Shown here one piece after another: positions 35,999 through 44,031 of a stretch of 64,000 nt of DNA. Position 1 is the first letter of the stretch. The number at the start of each line of letters is the position of its first letter. This DNA is from Pseudonocardia halophobica (GTDB lineage Bacteria; Actinomycetota; Actinomycetes; Mycobacteriales; Pseudonocardiaceae). The translations under genes and the position numbers were made by a program. The DNA lies in NCBI RefSeq assembly GCF_027922425.1, contig NZ_BSFQ01000016.1, positions 87,523 to 151,522 of the forward strand. Reading direction: 5' to 3'. The notes under the pieces were generated by a model that was not told where the DNA came from, made no database searches, and saw only the letters and a list, made by a program, of their open reading frames with translations.

Positions 35999-37288
35999 TC
36001 ACCCCGTCGGCTGGAGGAGCGGGGGTGGTCGTCGCCGTGGGGAGCGGCTCGGGTCCAGCCAGTACGGCGGGACGAACTCGGGGAGTCCGCCGGCGAGGCG
36101 CACCTCCCAGCCCGAGCAGTGGATCAGCCGGTGGTGGACCTTGCAGAGCATCACCAGGTTGCCGAGGGCGGTCGCGCCGCCGTGCTGCCACTCCTCGACG
36201 TGGTGGACCTCGCACCAGGAGGGTGGGCGGTCGCAGCCGGGGAACGCGCACCCGCGGTCGCGGATCGCGACCGCGCGGCGCAGTCCGTCCGGGACGGTGC
36301 GGGCGATCCGGCCGACGTCGAGAGGGACGCCCTCGCCGTCGAGGACGACCGGGAGCACGGAGGCGTCGCAGGCGAGCATGCGGAGCGACCCTGCGTTCAG
36401 CCGGCCGCCGAAGTCGAGCACGGCCGTACGGCAGCGGTTCTCCAGGTCGTCGAGCCTGATCACGACGTTGAGCAGCGGGCGCCGGCCGCCGGTCTCGGAG
36501 AGTCGGCCGCGCTCGAGGACCAGGCCGCACACCTCGGCGAGTGCCTCGGCCCGGCGTTCCGGGGTGGTGCGTTCGTCGTCCGCGTCGCGGGGTGCGGCGC
36601 CGGCGTCGACCGCGGCGGCGATCGCATCGAACATCGCGGCGTCGTCGAATCGGCACGTGAGGCTGCCACCGGGCTTCGTGCGGAAGCGACGCAGGCGCAG
36701 CTCGTTGACCTGCGGCGGCGGGTCGTCGTTCGGCTCGGCGCCGTCCTGGTCGAGGACCTCGACGAGCTGGGTGCCCCAGGCGAGGAGCTCGCTCGGCGTG
36801 TACACGCCGGTCTTGCTCGCGAGCTCCAGCTCGGCGCCCGCCCACACCTCGGGCGAGAGCCGCCGGGCCGCGCCACTGTCGAGCACCTTGGCGATCACCT
36901 CGACGTGCCGGAGGCCGGCCCTGCCGACAGCGAACGCCTCTGCGGTGGCCGGCACCCGGGCGGGCAGCTCCGTCCCGTCGAGGCCGATGCGCGTACGGAC
37001 CGACTCGGCGGCGACCACCCGGCGGCGTGCCTCGAACCGCTCCCAGCCGAGCAGGTCGCCGAGTGCGCCGGCGGGGGAACGGTAGCCGCGTTCGGCGAAG
37101 ACACCGCGGCGCTGAAGATCGGCCACGGCGTCGACCACGACGCGGTCGAGACTCCGCCTCACCTCCTCGGCCGCCACGAGGACTGCCACCAGCTCGTCGT
37201 CCGACGCGGCCGGACCCGCCGCGCCGCGCAGCTCGTCGACCCCCTCCGTGAGGCGGCCGTGCGCGGCGTCGACGGGGGCCCGATCCAT
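35999..37288 (-). CDS. 13E12-repeat/DUF222 family HNH endonuclease domain protein
   Basis: A 429-residue protein of the multicopy actinobacterial DUF222 (REP13E12) family. The helical DUF222 part spans about 30-330 (LDRVVVDAVADLQRRGVFAE, YRSPAGALGDLLGWERFEAR, RAGLRHVEVIAKVLDSGAAR). The C-terminal HNH nuclease has CAFPGCDRPPSWCEVHHVEE then LVMLCKVHHRLIH (about 345-395), with zinc Cys and the H-N-H-type His residues. A perfect LexA box straddles an upstream in-frame ATG at 37309. Because of that, ATG 37288 is taken as the start. Expression is probably SOS-controlled. Its target is unknown. Confidence 0.9.
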   Translation of the reverse strand: MDRAPVDAAHGRLTEGVDELRGAAGPAASDDELVAVLVAAEEVRRSLDRVVVDAVADLQRRGVFAERGYRSPAGALGDLLGWERFEARRRVVAAESVRTRIGLDGTELPARVPATAEAFAVGRAGLRHVEVIAKVLDSGAARRLSPEVWAGAELELASKTGVYTPSELLAWGTQLVEVLDQDGAEPNDDPPPQVNELRLRRFRTKPGGSLTCRFDDAAMFDAIAAAVDAGAAPRDADDERTTPERRAEALAEVCGLVLERGRLSETGGRRPLLNVVIRLDDLENRCRTAVLDFGGRLNAGSLRMLACDASVLPVVLDGEGVPLDVGRIARTVPDGLRRAVAIRDRGCAFPGCDRPPSWCEVHHVEEWQHGGATALGNLVMLCKVHHRLIHCSGWEVRLAGGLPEFVPPYWLDPSRSPRRRPPPLLQPTG

Positions 37289-37301
37289 GGCCACAGCATA
37301 G

Positions 37302-37317
37302 TCGAACATCAGTTCGA
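37302..37317. promoter_or_regulatory. LexA (SOS) box
   Basis: TCGAACATCAGTTCGA is a perfect TCGAAC-N4-GTTCGA palindrome, the mycobacterial/actinobacterial LexA consensus. It lies 14 bp upstream of the 13E12 HNH start. LexA sites in front of 13E12-family genes are known in Mycobacterium tuberculosis. Confidence 0.85.
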
Positions 37318-37754
37318 ACAAATACCTCTCGCCGCAGGTCGGAGGCTGTTCGGCCTGCAGTGTGTGCAGCGGTGATCGCCAGCTCCGCGGGGGCCTTCGG
37401 GCTGCGACCGCTCGTCGCGCCGGCAGCCGCGCCGAACGGCGGTGCGGACGGAATGGGCAGCGTCGAGCGCGCAGGCCCTTCGGTCGACGACCTCCGGTGG
37501 TCGGCTGCAACCGCGCAAGGTGTCGAGCAACTGCTGCGTCGGCAAGGTCGAGCGCCGCGCCGGGGCAGATGGTCGTGCTGAATCCGGGACGGGGTGGTCG
37601 TCCGGTCCCGATCGCGCGCAGGGATTCCGGCGAGATATCGGCGGCGTGCGCGACTTCCGGCAAGTCTCCCTCGGGCCCGACGCGCAGAAGGACGCCTGAC
37701 GACTGTGGTGTGCCCAGGCGTGAGCAGCGGGCAGACCCCGCCTGGGACTCGACT
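37318..37754. other. Non-coding or decayed stretch of about 440 bp
   Basis: Several short open frames exist in all directions, but none shows a consistent protein or a ribosome site. Local composition is less biased than in flanking genes. Together with the decayed gene at 35455-35949 it brackets the 13E12 gene. It may be remnant DNA from past insertion events. No terminal repeats were found. Confidence 0.4.
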
Positions 37755-37800
37755 GGTATTACTATACCGCCACGCGTTAGGGTGTCGGTATAACTATACC
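37755..37800 (+). promoter_or_regulatory. Twin palindromic operators over the methionine aminopeptidase promoter
   Basis: GGTATTACTATACC (37755-37768) and GGTATAACTATACC (37787-37800) are near-identical 14-bp palindromes with centres 32 bp apart, about three helical turns. They are strikingly A/T-rich for this genome. TATAAC in the second copy could be the -10 element, 24-32 bp ahead of GTG 37824, so the binding protein would be a repressor. Similar GGTATA/TATACC sites are typical of GntR-type regulators, but none is encoded nearby. Confidence 0.65.
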
Positions 37801-37823
37801 GGCACCAGGGACGCGAGGTACTC

Positions 37824-38648
37824 GTGATCGAGCTGAAGACGCCTGCGGAGATCGACCGCATGCGCGTGGCCGGGCGCTTCGTCGCCGAGGTGCTCTCCGA
37901 GGTCGGCCGGCTCGCCGACGTGGGCGTCAACCTCCTGGACCTGGAGCACCACGCGCGCGGGATGATCGGGCGGCGTGGGGCGGACTCGTGCTACTGGGAC
38001 TACGCGCCGTCGTTCGGGCGCGGCCCGTTCCGCAACGTCATCTGCCTGGCGGTCAACGACGCCGTCCTGCACGGCCTGCCCCACGACTACACGCTGCGCG
38101 ACGGGGACGTGCTCACCGCGGACCTCGCGGTCGGCATCGGCGGCTGGGTGGCGGACTCGGCGCGCACGGTCGTCGTCGGCACCGCCGCCGAGGAGGACCT
38201 GCGCCTCGTCCGCGCCACCGAGGAGGCCCTGGAGGCGGCGATCGAGGTGGCGCGTCCGGGCAATCGCCTGGGTGACATCTCGGCGGCGATCTCGGCGGTG
38301 GCCCAGGACCACGGCTACCCGGTCAACGACGAGTTCGGGGGGCACGGCATCGGCCGCACCATGCACGAGGACCCCCACGTCTCCAACAAGGGCCGGGCGG
38401 GCCGCGGCCTGACGCTCCGGCCGGGGCTGACCCTCGCGATCGAGCCCTGGTTCGCCCGCACCACCGACAAGATCGTCCACGACCCTGACGGGTGGACCAT
38501 CCGGTCGGCCGACGGCTCCCGCGCGGCCCACTCCGAGCACACCGTCGCCATCACCGAGGACGGCCCCCTGGTGCTCACCCGACGGGACTCGGAGGAGCCG
38601 GTCAGGAGGGGGCGGCCCGCCGGTCGCCTCTCCGCCCGCGACGCCTAG
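37824..38648 (+). CDS. map: Type I methionine aminopeptidase
   Basis: Removes N-terminal Met (274 residues). The five metal ligands are in DGDVLTADLAVGIGGWVADS (two Asp), GHGIGRTMHEDPHVSNKG (His), LTLAIEPWF (Glu) and SEHTVAIT (Glu). ELKTPAEIDRMRVAGRFVAE at the start matches the family. GTG at 37824 with GCGAGG before it. The usual housekeeping map lies in the ribosomal adk-map-infA cluster, so this stand-alone copy behind twin operators is probably a regulated paralogue. The last 20 residues are Arg-rich and nonconserved. Confidence 0.9.
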   Translation: MIELKTPAEIDRMRVAGRFVAEVLSEVGRLADVGVNLLDLEHHARGMIGRRGADSCYWDYAPSFGRGPFRNVICLAVNDAVLHGLPHDYTLRDGDVLTADLAVGIGGWVADSARTVVVGTAAEEDLRLVRATEEALEAAIEVARPGNRLGDISAAISAVAQDHGYPVNDEFGGHGIGRTMHEDPHVSNKGRAGRGLTLRPGLTLAIEPWFARTTDKIVHDPDGWTIRSADGSRAAHSEHTVAITEDGPLVLTRRDSEEPVRRGRPAGRLSARDA

Positions 38649-38915
38649 CAGCCGAGATGCGTCGTCCGCACCGGATCCACGGGCAGACTGTGAGGGCGGC
38701 GACGGAGCCGTCGGCGAGGGTGAAGCGGTGGTGCATCAGCACCGGAGTACCGGGAAAGTCCCTGGGACCTGAGCCCGGTCCGGTTCACACCCCGATCATG
38801 ATTCGGGCACCGACAGGAACCAGGACCGCAGCTCCTACCCTCCCGGCCCGTTCACAGGTGCGAACACCTCGGCGCCCCCGGGACCCGCATCGTCACCATC
38901 CCCGTCCAACCCGGC

Positions 38916-39629
38916 ATGACGACGATCGACGCCCACCTCCCCTTCGACCTCCACGACCTGCCGAACCCGGACGTCTACGAGGAGCTGCTCCGCGCGGCCC
39001 CGACGACCGGGCGGTGTCCGGTGTGGATCACCAACTGGACCGTCGGCCGCGTCGCGCCGCTCACGAGCGCCGAGCGCACGGCCCGGCTGCTCGACGTGGC
39101 GCGGGCAGACGCGGCCCGGCTCCTCGAGCGGGCGTGGCCCGGGCCCTGCCCGCCGGCCTGCTCCTGCTCGGCACCGCTGCCGGCCTGGCCCGGACTGCTG
39201 CCGGTACCGGACCGGAACGCCACGGCCCTGGAGGGCGACCTCGCCGTCGTCGCCGCCGCGCGGTGGGCCCGCGAACGGGCGTGGCACTCGGCGCTCGCCG
39301 TGGTCGACGCCGCGCGCCCGGCGGACGTCCCGGCCGTGGTCGACTGGAGCGGCGCGTGCAACCACGACCAGCACGTCACGGAGATCTCCGCCGTGCTGCG
39401 CAGCTGGGAGGAGCGCTTCGGCGCCGTCCTCGTGGAGCTCGACGCCGACACGCTGCTCCTGTCGGTCGCCGCCCCGCCGATGACCCGCCCGGAGTGCGAG
39501 ACGGTCGCGGCCGAGCACTTCGCCTTCTGCCCCGACCAGCAGGACCCGCAGGACGGCCGGATCTTCACCCTCCGCAGCTACGCCGACCTGATCCGCGGCG
39601 CGCGGCAGTGGCGGTTCTGGTGGGACTGA
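38916..39629 (+). CDS. DUF4253 domain-containing protein
   Basis: A 237-residue cytoplasmic protein of unknown function. The C-terminal domain (about 140-237) has the DUF4253 pattern WSGACNHDQHVTEISAVLRS, WEERFGAVLVELDADTLLLS, ETVAAEHFAFCPDQQDP and the terminal ARQWRFWWD. The N-terminal part includes a Pro/Cys stretch, PGPCPPACSCSAPLPAWPG. There is no signal peptide. ATG 38916 has no clear ribosome site. The 267 bp before it hold only a possible NTF2-like fragment on the other strand. Confidence 0.75.
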   Translation: MTTIDAHLPFDLHDLPNPDVYEELLRAAPTTGRCPVWITNWTVGRVAPLTSAERTARLLDVARADAARLLERAWPGPCPPACSCSAPLPAWPGLLPVPDRNATALEGDLAVVAAARWARERAWHSALAVVDAARPADVPAVVDWSGACNHDQHVTEISAVLRSWEERFGAVLVELDADTLLLSVAAPPMTRPECETVAAEHFAFCPDQQDPQDGRIFTLRSYADLIRGARQWRFWWD

Positions 39630-39633
39630 CTCC

Positions 39634-40110
39634 TCACGCCTCCCGCCGGCGCCCCCACCGGCGCCGCGGCTCCTCCGGCTCGGGCTCGGCGGGCGCGGGC
39701 CCGAGCGCCAGCTCGGACGCCTGCTGGGCCAGCACCTCGAGCTGGGCGGTGACGTCGGCGTGCGCCGGGTCGAGCGCGGCCTGCTCGGCGATGGTCGCCG
39801 CCTGGGCGACGGCGTCGGCGAAGGAGGACCGGGCCTCGTCGAGCCGCTGCGAGATCCGCTTCGCCGGCGCCTCGCTCACCCACCACCACGCCGGCTCGAT
39901 CGAGTCGCCCACCGTGGCCAGCCTGCGGACGGCGCCGAGCTCGGTGTCGAGCTGGGTCGCGATCCGGGCGAGCCACTCCCGTGCGGGCGAGGCCGGGATG
40001 GCGGACACGATGCGCCGGAATCGTGCGACGGAGTCCTCGCACGCCGACACGTAGCCGTTCCAGTAGCGGGACAGCCGGGGCGGCGGCGGTTCGGGCTGCG
40101 AGCGGGGCAC
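39634..40110 (-). CDS. Hypothetical protein with helical core
   Basis: About 158 residues, not recognised. After a Pro-rich start comes a helical stretch: RLSRYWNGYVSACEDSVARF, RRIVSAIPASPAREWLARIA and LDEARSSFADAVAQAATIAE, ending in a Glu/Pro/Arg tail. The heptad-like Ala/Leu pattern suggests coiled coil. GTG 40110 is assumed, with GTG 40128 the alternative. It is divergent from the peroxiredoxin gene. Confidence 0.6.
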   Translation of the reverse strand: MPRSQPEPPPPRLSRYWNGYVSACEDSVARFRRIVSAIPASPAREWLARIATQLDTELGAVRRLATVGDSIEPAWWWVSEAPAKRISQRLDEARSSFADAVAQAATIAEQAALDPAHADVTAQLEVLAQQASELALGPAPAEPEPEEPRRRWGRRREA

Positions 40111-40259
40111 GCGACCAGGGTGCCCCACGACCGCACCCGGCTCGCGTGCCGGCCGGTGCCTCACCGGAAGGTGGGGAGCCCGCAACTCACCCGACGACGA
40201 GGTCCGGTCCGGCGCTAGCGTGGGGTGTCCGCATCTTCCCTGACAGCGAGGAGCTCGGC

Positions 40260-40745
40260 GTGACCCTCTCGATCGGCGACACCGTCCCGGACGTCACCCT
40301 CATCACCGTCCGCGACGGCGCTCCGACGCCGGTGCAGAGCTCGGACGTCCTGGGCTCGGGCACCGTGGTGCTCTTCGGCGTGCCCGGCGCGTTCACCCCC
40401 GCCTGCTCGGACCAGCACCTGCCCGAGTACGTGCTGCGTGCCGACGAGCTGAAGGAGAAGGGCGTCGACACGATCGCCTGCGTGGCGGTCAACGACGCCT
40501 TCGTGATGGACGCGTGGGGGAGGTCGCGCGAGGTCGGGGACAAGGTCCTCATGCTCGGCGACGGCAACGGCGACTTCGCCAAGGCGGTCGGCCTGACGCT
40601 CGACGGCACCGGCTTCGGCCTGGGCCTGCGCTCGCAGCGCTACGCCGCGGTGCTGAAGGACGGCGTGGTCGAGAGCGTCTGGGTGGAGGAGAAGCCCACC
40701 GACGTGACCGTCAGCTCGGCCGACGCGGTGCTGAAGAGCCTCTGA
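40260..40745 (+). CDS. Peroxiredoxin, Prx5/AhpE-like redoxin
   Basis: Thiol peroxidase of 161 residues. The active site GVPGAFTPACSDQHLPEYVL (P-x3-T-x2-C; peroxidatic Cys about 48) is the Prx5 subfamily form. VNDAFVMDAWGRSREVGDKV and LMLGDGNGDFAKAVGLTLD also match that subfamily. GTG 40260 is chosen because GAGGAG precedes it. It reduces hydrogen or organic peroxides, recycled by thioredoxin, mycoredoxin or a similar thiol. Cytoplasmic. Confidence 0.92.
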   Translation: MTLSIGDTVPDVTLITVRDGAPTPVQSSDVLGSGTVVLFGVPGAFTPACSDQHLPEYVLRADELKEKGVDTIACVAVNDAFVMDAWGRSREVGDKVLMLGDGNGDFAKAVGLTLDGTGFGLGLRSQRYAAVLKDGVVESVWVEEKPTDVTVSSADAVLKSL

Positions 40746-40814
40746 CGCACGACCGCGGCGTGGCCGTGCTCACGGCCGGGGGACACCGACCGGACGATCG
40801 GCCAGGGTGGACCG

Positions 40815-41789
40815 ATGCTGCGCGTCGTCTGCACCGAGTTCGGCGATCCGGAACTGCTCACCGTGGTCGAGGAGCCCACCCAAGCCCCCGGGCCGGGTGA
40901 GGTCCTGATCGAGGTCGGCGCGGCCGGCGTCAGCTTCGTGGACGGCCTGATCGTCCGTGGCGGCTACCAGGTGAGACCGCCGCTGCCGTTCACGCCCGGG
41001 ATGGCGGTCGCGGGGCGGGTCGTCGCGGTCGGCGAGGGCGTGGAGACCTGCCCGGTGGGGACGGCCGTGGCCGCCTCGGCGACCGGGTTCGGCGGCTTCG
41101 CCTCACACGTCACCGTCCCCGCCCCGCTCGCGGTCCCGCTTCCTGCGGGCGTCGACGCCACCGTCGCCGCCTGCGCGATGGAGAGCTACGCGACGCTCGT
41201 CTTCGCCGTCACGCGGCGGGTCACGATCGAGCCCGGCGAGCAGGTCGTGGTGCTCGGCGCGGGCGGCGGGATCGGGCTGGCCGCCGTCGACGTGGCCCGC
41301 GGCCTGGGCGCGCGGGTGGTGGCCGTGGCGTCGTCGGAGGAGAAGCGGGCGGCGGCGAAGGCCGCGGGCGCCGAGGTGACGATCGACTACACCGACCTGA
41401 AGGACGCGATCCGCGCGGCGACGGACGGCGGCGCGGACGTCGTGATCGACCCCGTCGGCGGCCCGGCCGCCGAGTCGTCGTTGCGGGCGCTGCGCGCGGG
41501 CGGCCGGTTCTGCGTGCTCGGCTTCGCGTCCGGTGAGATCCCGCGCCTGCCCGCGAACATCGTGCTGCTACGCAACCGCTCGGTGATCGGGGTGGACTGG
41601 GGCGACTGGGCCCGCGAGGTCGGCGGGCCGGAGGGCAACGCCGCGCTGCTGGCCGACGTCCTGGGCCGGATCGGGCGCGACGAGCTGCACCCGCCGCGTC
41701 CCACGACCGCGCCGCTCGAGGAGGCCGGGGCGGTGCTGCGGCTCTACGCCGAGCGCCGGGTCACCGGGAAGTACGTCCTGGTCCCGTGA
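40815..41789 (+). CDS. NADPH:quinone oxidoreductase family MDR protein
   Basis: Zinc-free medium-chain reductase of 324 residues. GroES-like N-terminal half with AAGVSFVDGLIVRGGYQVRP and FTPGMAVAGRVVAVGEGV. Rossmann half with VVVLGAGGGIGLAAVDVARG (AxGGxG-type, about 140) and VDWGDWAREV. The Cys/His zinc ligands of alcohol dehydrogenases are absent. It likely reduces a quinone or enone with NADPH. The 3' end overlaps the convergent res gene by 29 bp. Confidence 0.87.
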   Translation: MLRVVCTEFGDPELLTVVEEPTQAPGPGEVLIEVGAAGVSFVDGLIVRGGYQVRPPLPFTPGMAVAGRVVAVGEGVETCPVGTAVAASATGFGGFASHVTVPAPLAVPLPAGVDATVAACAMESYATLVFAVTRRVTIEPGEQVVVLGAGGGIGLAAVDVARGLGARVVAVASSEEKRAAAKAAGAEVTIDYTDLKDAIRAATDGGADVVIDPVGGPAAESSLRALRAGGRFCVLGFASGEIPRLPANIVLLRNRSVIGVDWGDWAREVGGPEGNAALLADVLGRIGRDELHPPRPTTAPLEEAGAVLRLYAERRVTGKYVLVP

Positions 41790-44031
41790 GCAGGTAGACC
41801 GCCTCGCCGTCGACGTGCGCGGCCCGCGGCGCGACCGGGCCGAACGGGGTGTCGACGGTGAAGGCGCGCGGCAGCACGACCGGCTCGCCCCGCGCCCCGT
41901 CGGCGGACCGGAGCTCCCCGCCGACGATCTCCAGCACCGGCGGGAGCTGCGCCCGGAGGCCGCTGAGCAGCGCGGACGCCGCGCGGTCGAGCACGGCGGT
42001 CGGGTTGGCGCCCACGCAGCCGAGCAGGCCGGCGTCGCCGAGCACCCGGCACACGGTCGCGCGGGTCAGCCCGGTCCGGGCCTGCACCTCGGCGACCACC
42101 TCCGCCTCGGTGAGGCCGGCACCCGGCTCGAGCGCGTAGGCCGGCCCCGCCTCGGACCGGCCGGTGGCGTGGTCCGTCGTCCGCACCCGGACGAGGGGCG
42201 GGGTGATCGGCCGCGCCGCCCGGAGTGCCCGGACGGCGTGCCGGACCAGGTCCTCGGTCGACAGCGGCAGCCGGGCCCGGAGGCCCAGCCCGACCCGCGC
42301 CCACAGCGCCGCGAACTCGGCCCCGCGCACCGCCGTGTCGGGGTCGCCGGCCCGCCGCACCACGATCTCGCGCCCGGTGTCCGCGCGGTACTCCTCCTGC
42401 AGGGTGCGGGCGAACTCGTCGTAGGCCTCGTTGGCGACCACGGTTAGCCGCGCCACCCGCGGGTCCCGGACCCGCCGGCCCGCGGCGTCGACGGGCAGCC
42501 GCAGGCCGCGGCCGATCTCCTGGCGCTTCCGGTCGGGGGAGCGGGTCTCGTTGAGCGTGCAGATCTGGAAGACGTTCGGGTTGTCCCAGCCCTCGCGCAG
42601 GGCGGAGTGGCTGAACAGGAACCGCATCGGTTCGGCGGCCGAGAGCAGCCGCTCGCGGTCCCGCATGATCAGGTCGAACGCCGAGGCGTCCGTCTCCCCG
42701 CCGTCGACGTACCCGGTCCGCGGGTCGCCGGCGAAGTAGCCGCCGTGCGCCGCCCCGACGGGCGGCAGGTCCAGCTCGGGATAGCCGGGTGCGAGCCGCG
42801 TGTAGGCCTCCTCGAACCAGCGCCCGGCCTCGCCGAGCCCGCCGTCGGGCGCCCGGTAGCTCGCCACCCGGTCGACGAAGAACAGCGACAGCACCTTCAC
42901 CCCGCGCGGCGCGAGCGCGCGCTCCCGGTCGAGGTGCCGGCGGACCGTCTCGATCACCTGCGCCCGGCGCACGCCGGCGTCGTAGGTCCCGGCCGGGGTC
43001 GACGGCGTCACGACCAGGGCACCGGAGAAGTGCACCGCCGGCTCCCGGAACCCGATGTCGGCGACGACGAACCCGCGCGCGTACTCCCGCCGCCCGCCGG
43101 AGAGCGTGGCGAGATCGTCGCCGAGCCGCACCCAGAGCGTGCGTTCGCGCTGCTCGTGGTGGATCGTCAGCCGCGCGCGGGAGCGGCCGGCGTCGACCGC
43201 GAGCAGCCGGACCAGGGGTTCCGACGCCCGCCCGTCCGGCACGACCGAGGCCACCTCGATGCCCTTGACGAGGCCCTGCTCCCGCGCCTCGACCGGGTCC
43301 AGCCGGTACACCAGCTCGTGCGGGTTCCGGTGCGTGGCCGAGTAGCGCAGCGTGCAGAAGGGGTTCAGCTTGGCGATGGCCGCGGCCGCGCCGTCGGACT
43401 CCATGTTCTGCGGCTCGTCGAGGATCACGACCGGCCGGGTCGACGCGACGACCTCGATCGGCCGCCGTCCGGCCATCTGGTCCTGCGCGCGGTGGACGAC
43501 GTTCCCGCCCCGGCCCGCGACGTCGCGGCGGAAGGCCTGCAGCGTCATCACCAGGAACTGGACGCTGCCCGAGGTGGCGAAGCGGCGGACGCGGCCGAGC
43601 CGGCGGGCGTCGTAGGCCACGGCGTCGAAGGGCTCGGCGTAGAGCGCGGTGAGGTGCTCGCGCAGGGCCTCGATGCTCGCGAGCACGCCCTCCCGCACGG
43701 CCACGCTCGGTACCACGACCACGAACTTCCGGAAGCCGTGGGCGCGGTGCAGTTCGAACGCCGTCCGCAGGTAGACGTAGGTCTTGCCGGTCCCGGTCTC
43801 CATCTCGACGGCGAAGTCGCGGGTGCGACCGCCGGTCGCCGGCAGCTCGTGGCGCCCCTGGACGGCACGGAGGTTGGCCGGGAGCCGGGCGTCGAAGCCG
43901 GGACCGGGCGGGTTGGCGACCCCGGTCTCGGTGAAGGCCGGGTGCGGCGCGCGGGGCAGCCCGGCGAAGAGGTCGACGACGGCGGCGACGGCCGCGGCCT
44001 GGTGGGGGAGCGTTGCGTCGAAGCGGAGCAC
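41761..44031 (-). CDS. Type III restriction system Res subunit (SF2 helicase), apparently lacking the nuclease end
   Basis: DEAD/DEAH-type translocase of 756 residues. Walker A is FAVEMETGTGKTYVYLRTAF (about 78), motif II PVVILDEPQNMES, motif III LRYSATHRN, and motif VI region KRQEIGRGLRLPVD. In characterised Res proteins the C-terminus carries TP-x-G-x-Y-x-PDW...ExK. Here FTVDTPFGPVAPRAAHVDG is followed within 20 residues by the stop, so PD and ExK are not seen, and the protein is shorter than the usual 900-1000 residues. It begins with GTG directly after the mod stop. Restriction may be lost while ATP-dependent translocation remains. Confidence 0.82.
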   Translation of the reverse strand: MLRFDATLPHQAAAVAAVVDLFAGLPRAPHPAFTETGVANPPGPGFDARLPANLRAVQGRHELPATGGRTRDFAVEMETGTGKTYVYLRTAFELHRAHGFRKFVVVVPSVAVREGVLASIEALREHLTALYAEPFDAVAYDARRLGRVRRFATSGSVQFLVMTLQAFRRDVAGRGGNVVHRAQDQMAGRRPIEVVASTRPVVILDEPQNMESDGAAAAIAKLNPFCTLRYSATHRNPHELVYRLDPVEAREQGLVKGIEVASVVPDGRASEPLVRLLAVDAGRSRARLTIHHEQRERTLWVRLGDDLATLSGGRREYARGFVVADIGFREPAVHFSGALVVTPSTPAGTYDAGVRRAQVIETVRRHLDRERALAPRGVKVLSLFFVDRVASYRAPDGGLGEAGRWFEEAYTRLAPGYPELDLPPVGAAHGGYFAGDPRTGYVDGGETDASAFDLIMRDRERLLSAAEPMRFLFSHSALREGWDNPNVFQICTLNETRSPDRKRQEIGRGLRLPVDAAGRRVRDPRVARLTVVANEAYDEFARTLQEEYRADTGREIVVRRAGDPDTAVRGAEFAALWARVGLGLRARLPLSTEDLVRHAVRALRAARPITPPLVRVRTTDHATGRSEAGPAYALEPGAGLTEAEVVAEVQARTGLTRATVCRVLGDAGLLGCVGANPTAVLDRAASALLSGLRAQLPPVLEIVGGELRSADGARGEPVVLPRAFTVDTPFGPVAPRAAHVDGEAVYLLTGPGRTSR

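Noticed and set aside
37362..37793. Short open frames of up to 143 codons between the HNH gene and the aminopeptidase
   Set aside because: Mutually overlapping in several frames, no ribosome site, no recognisable protein pattern.
38650..38800. Minus-strand fragment VLMHHRFTLADGSVAALTV resembling the end of an NTF2-like protein
   Set aside because: About 30 residues only, with no start or flanking domain. It may be a gene remnant but is not supportable.
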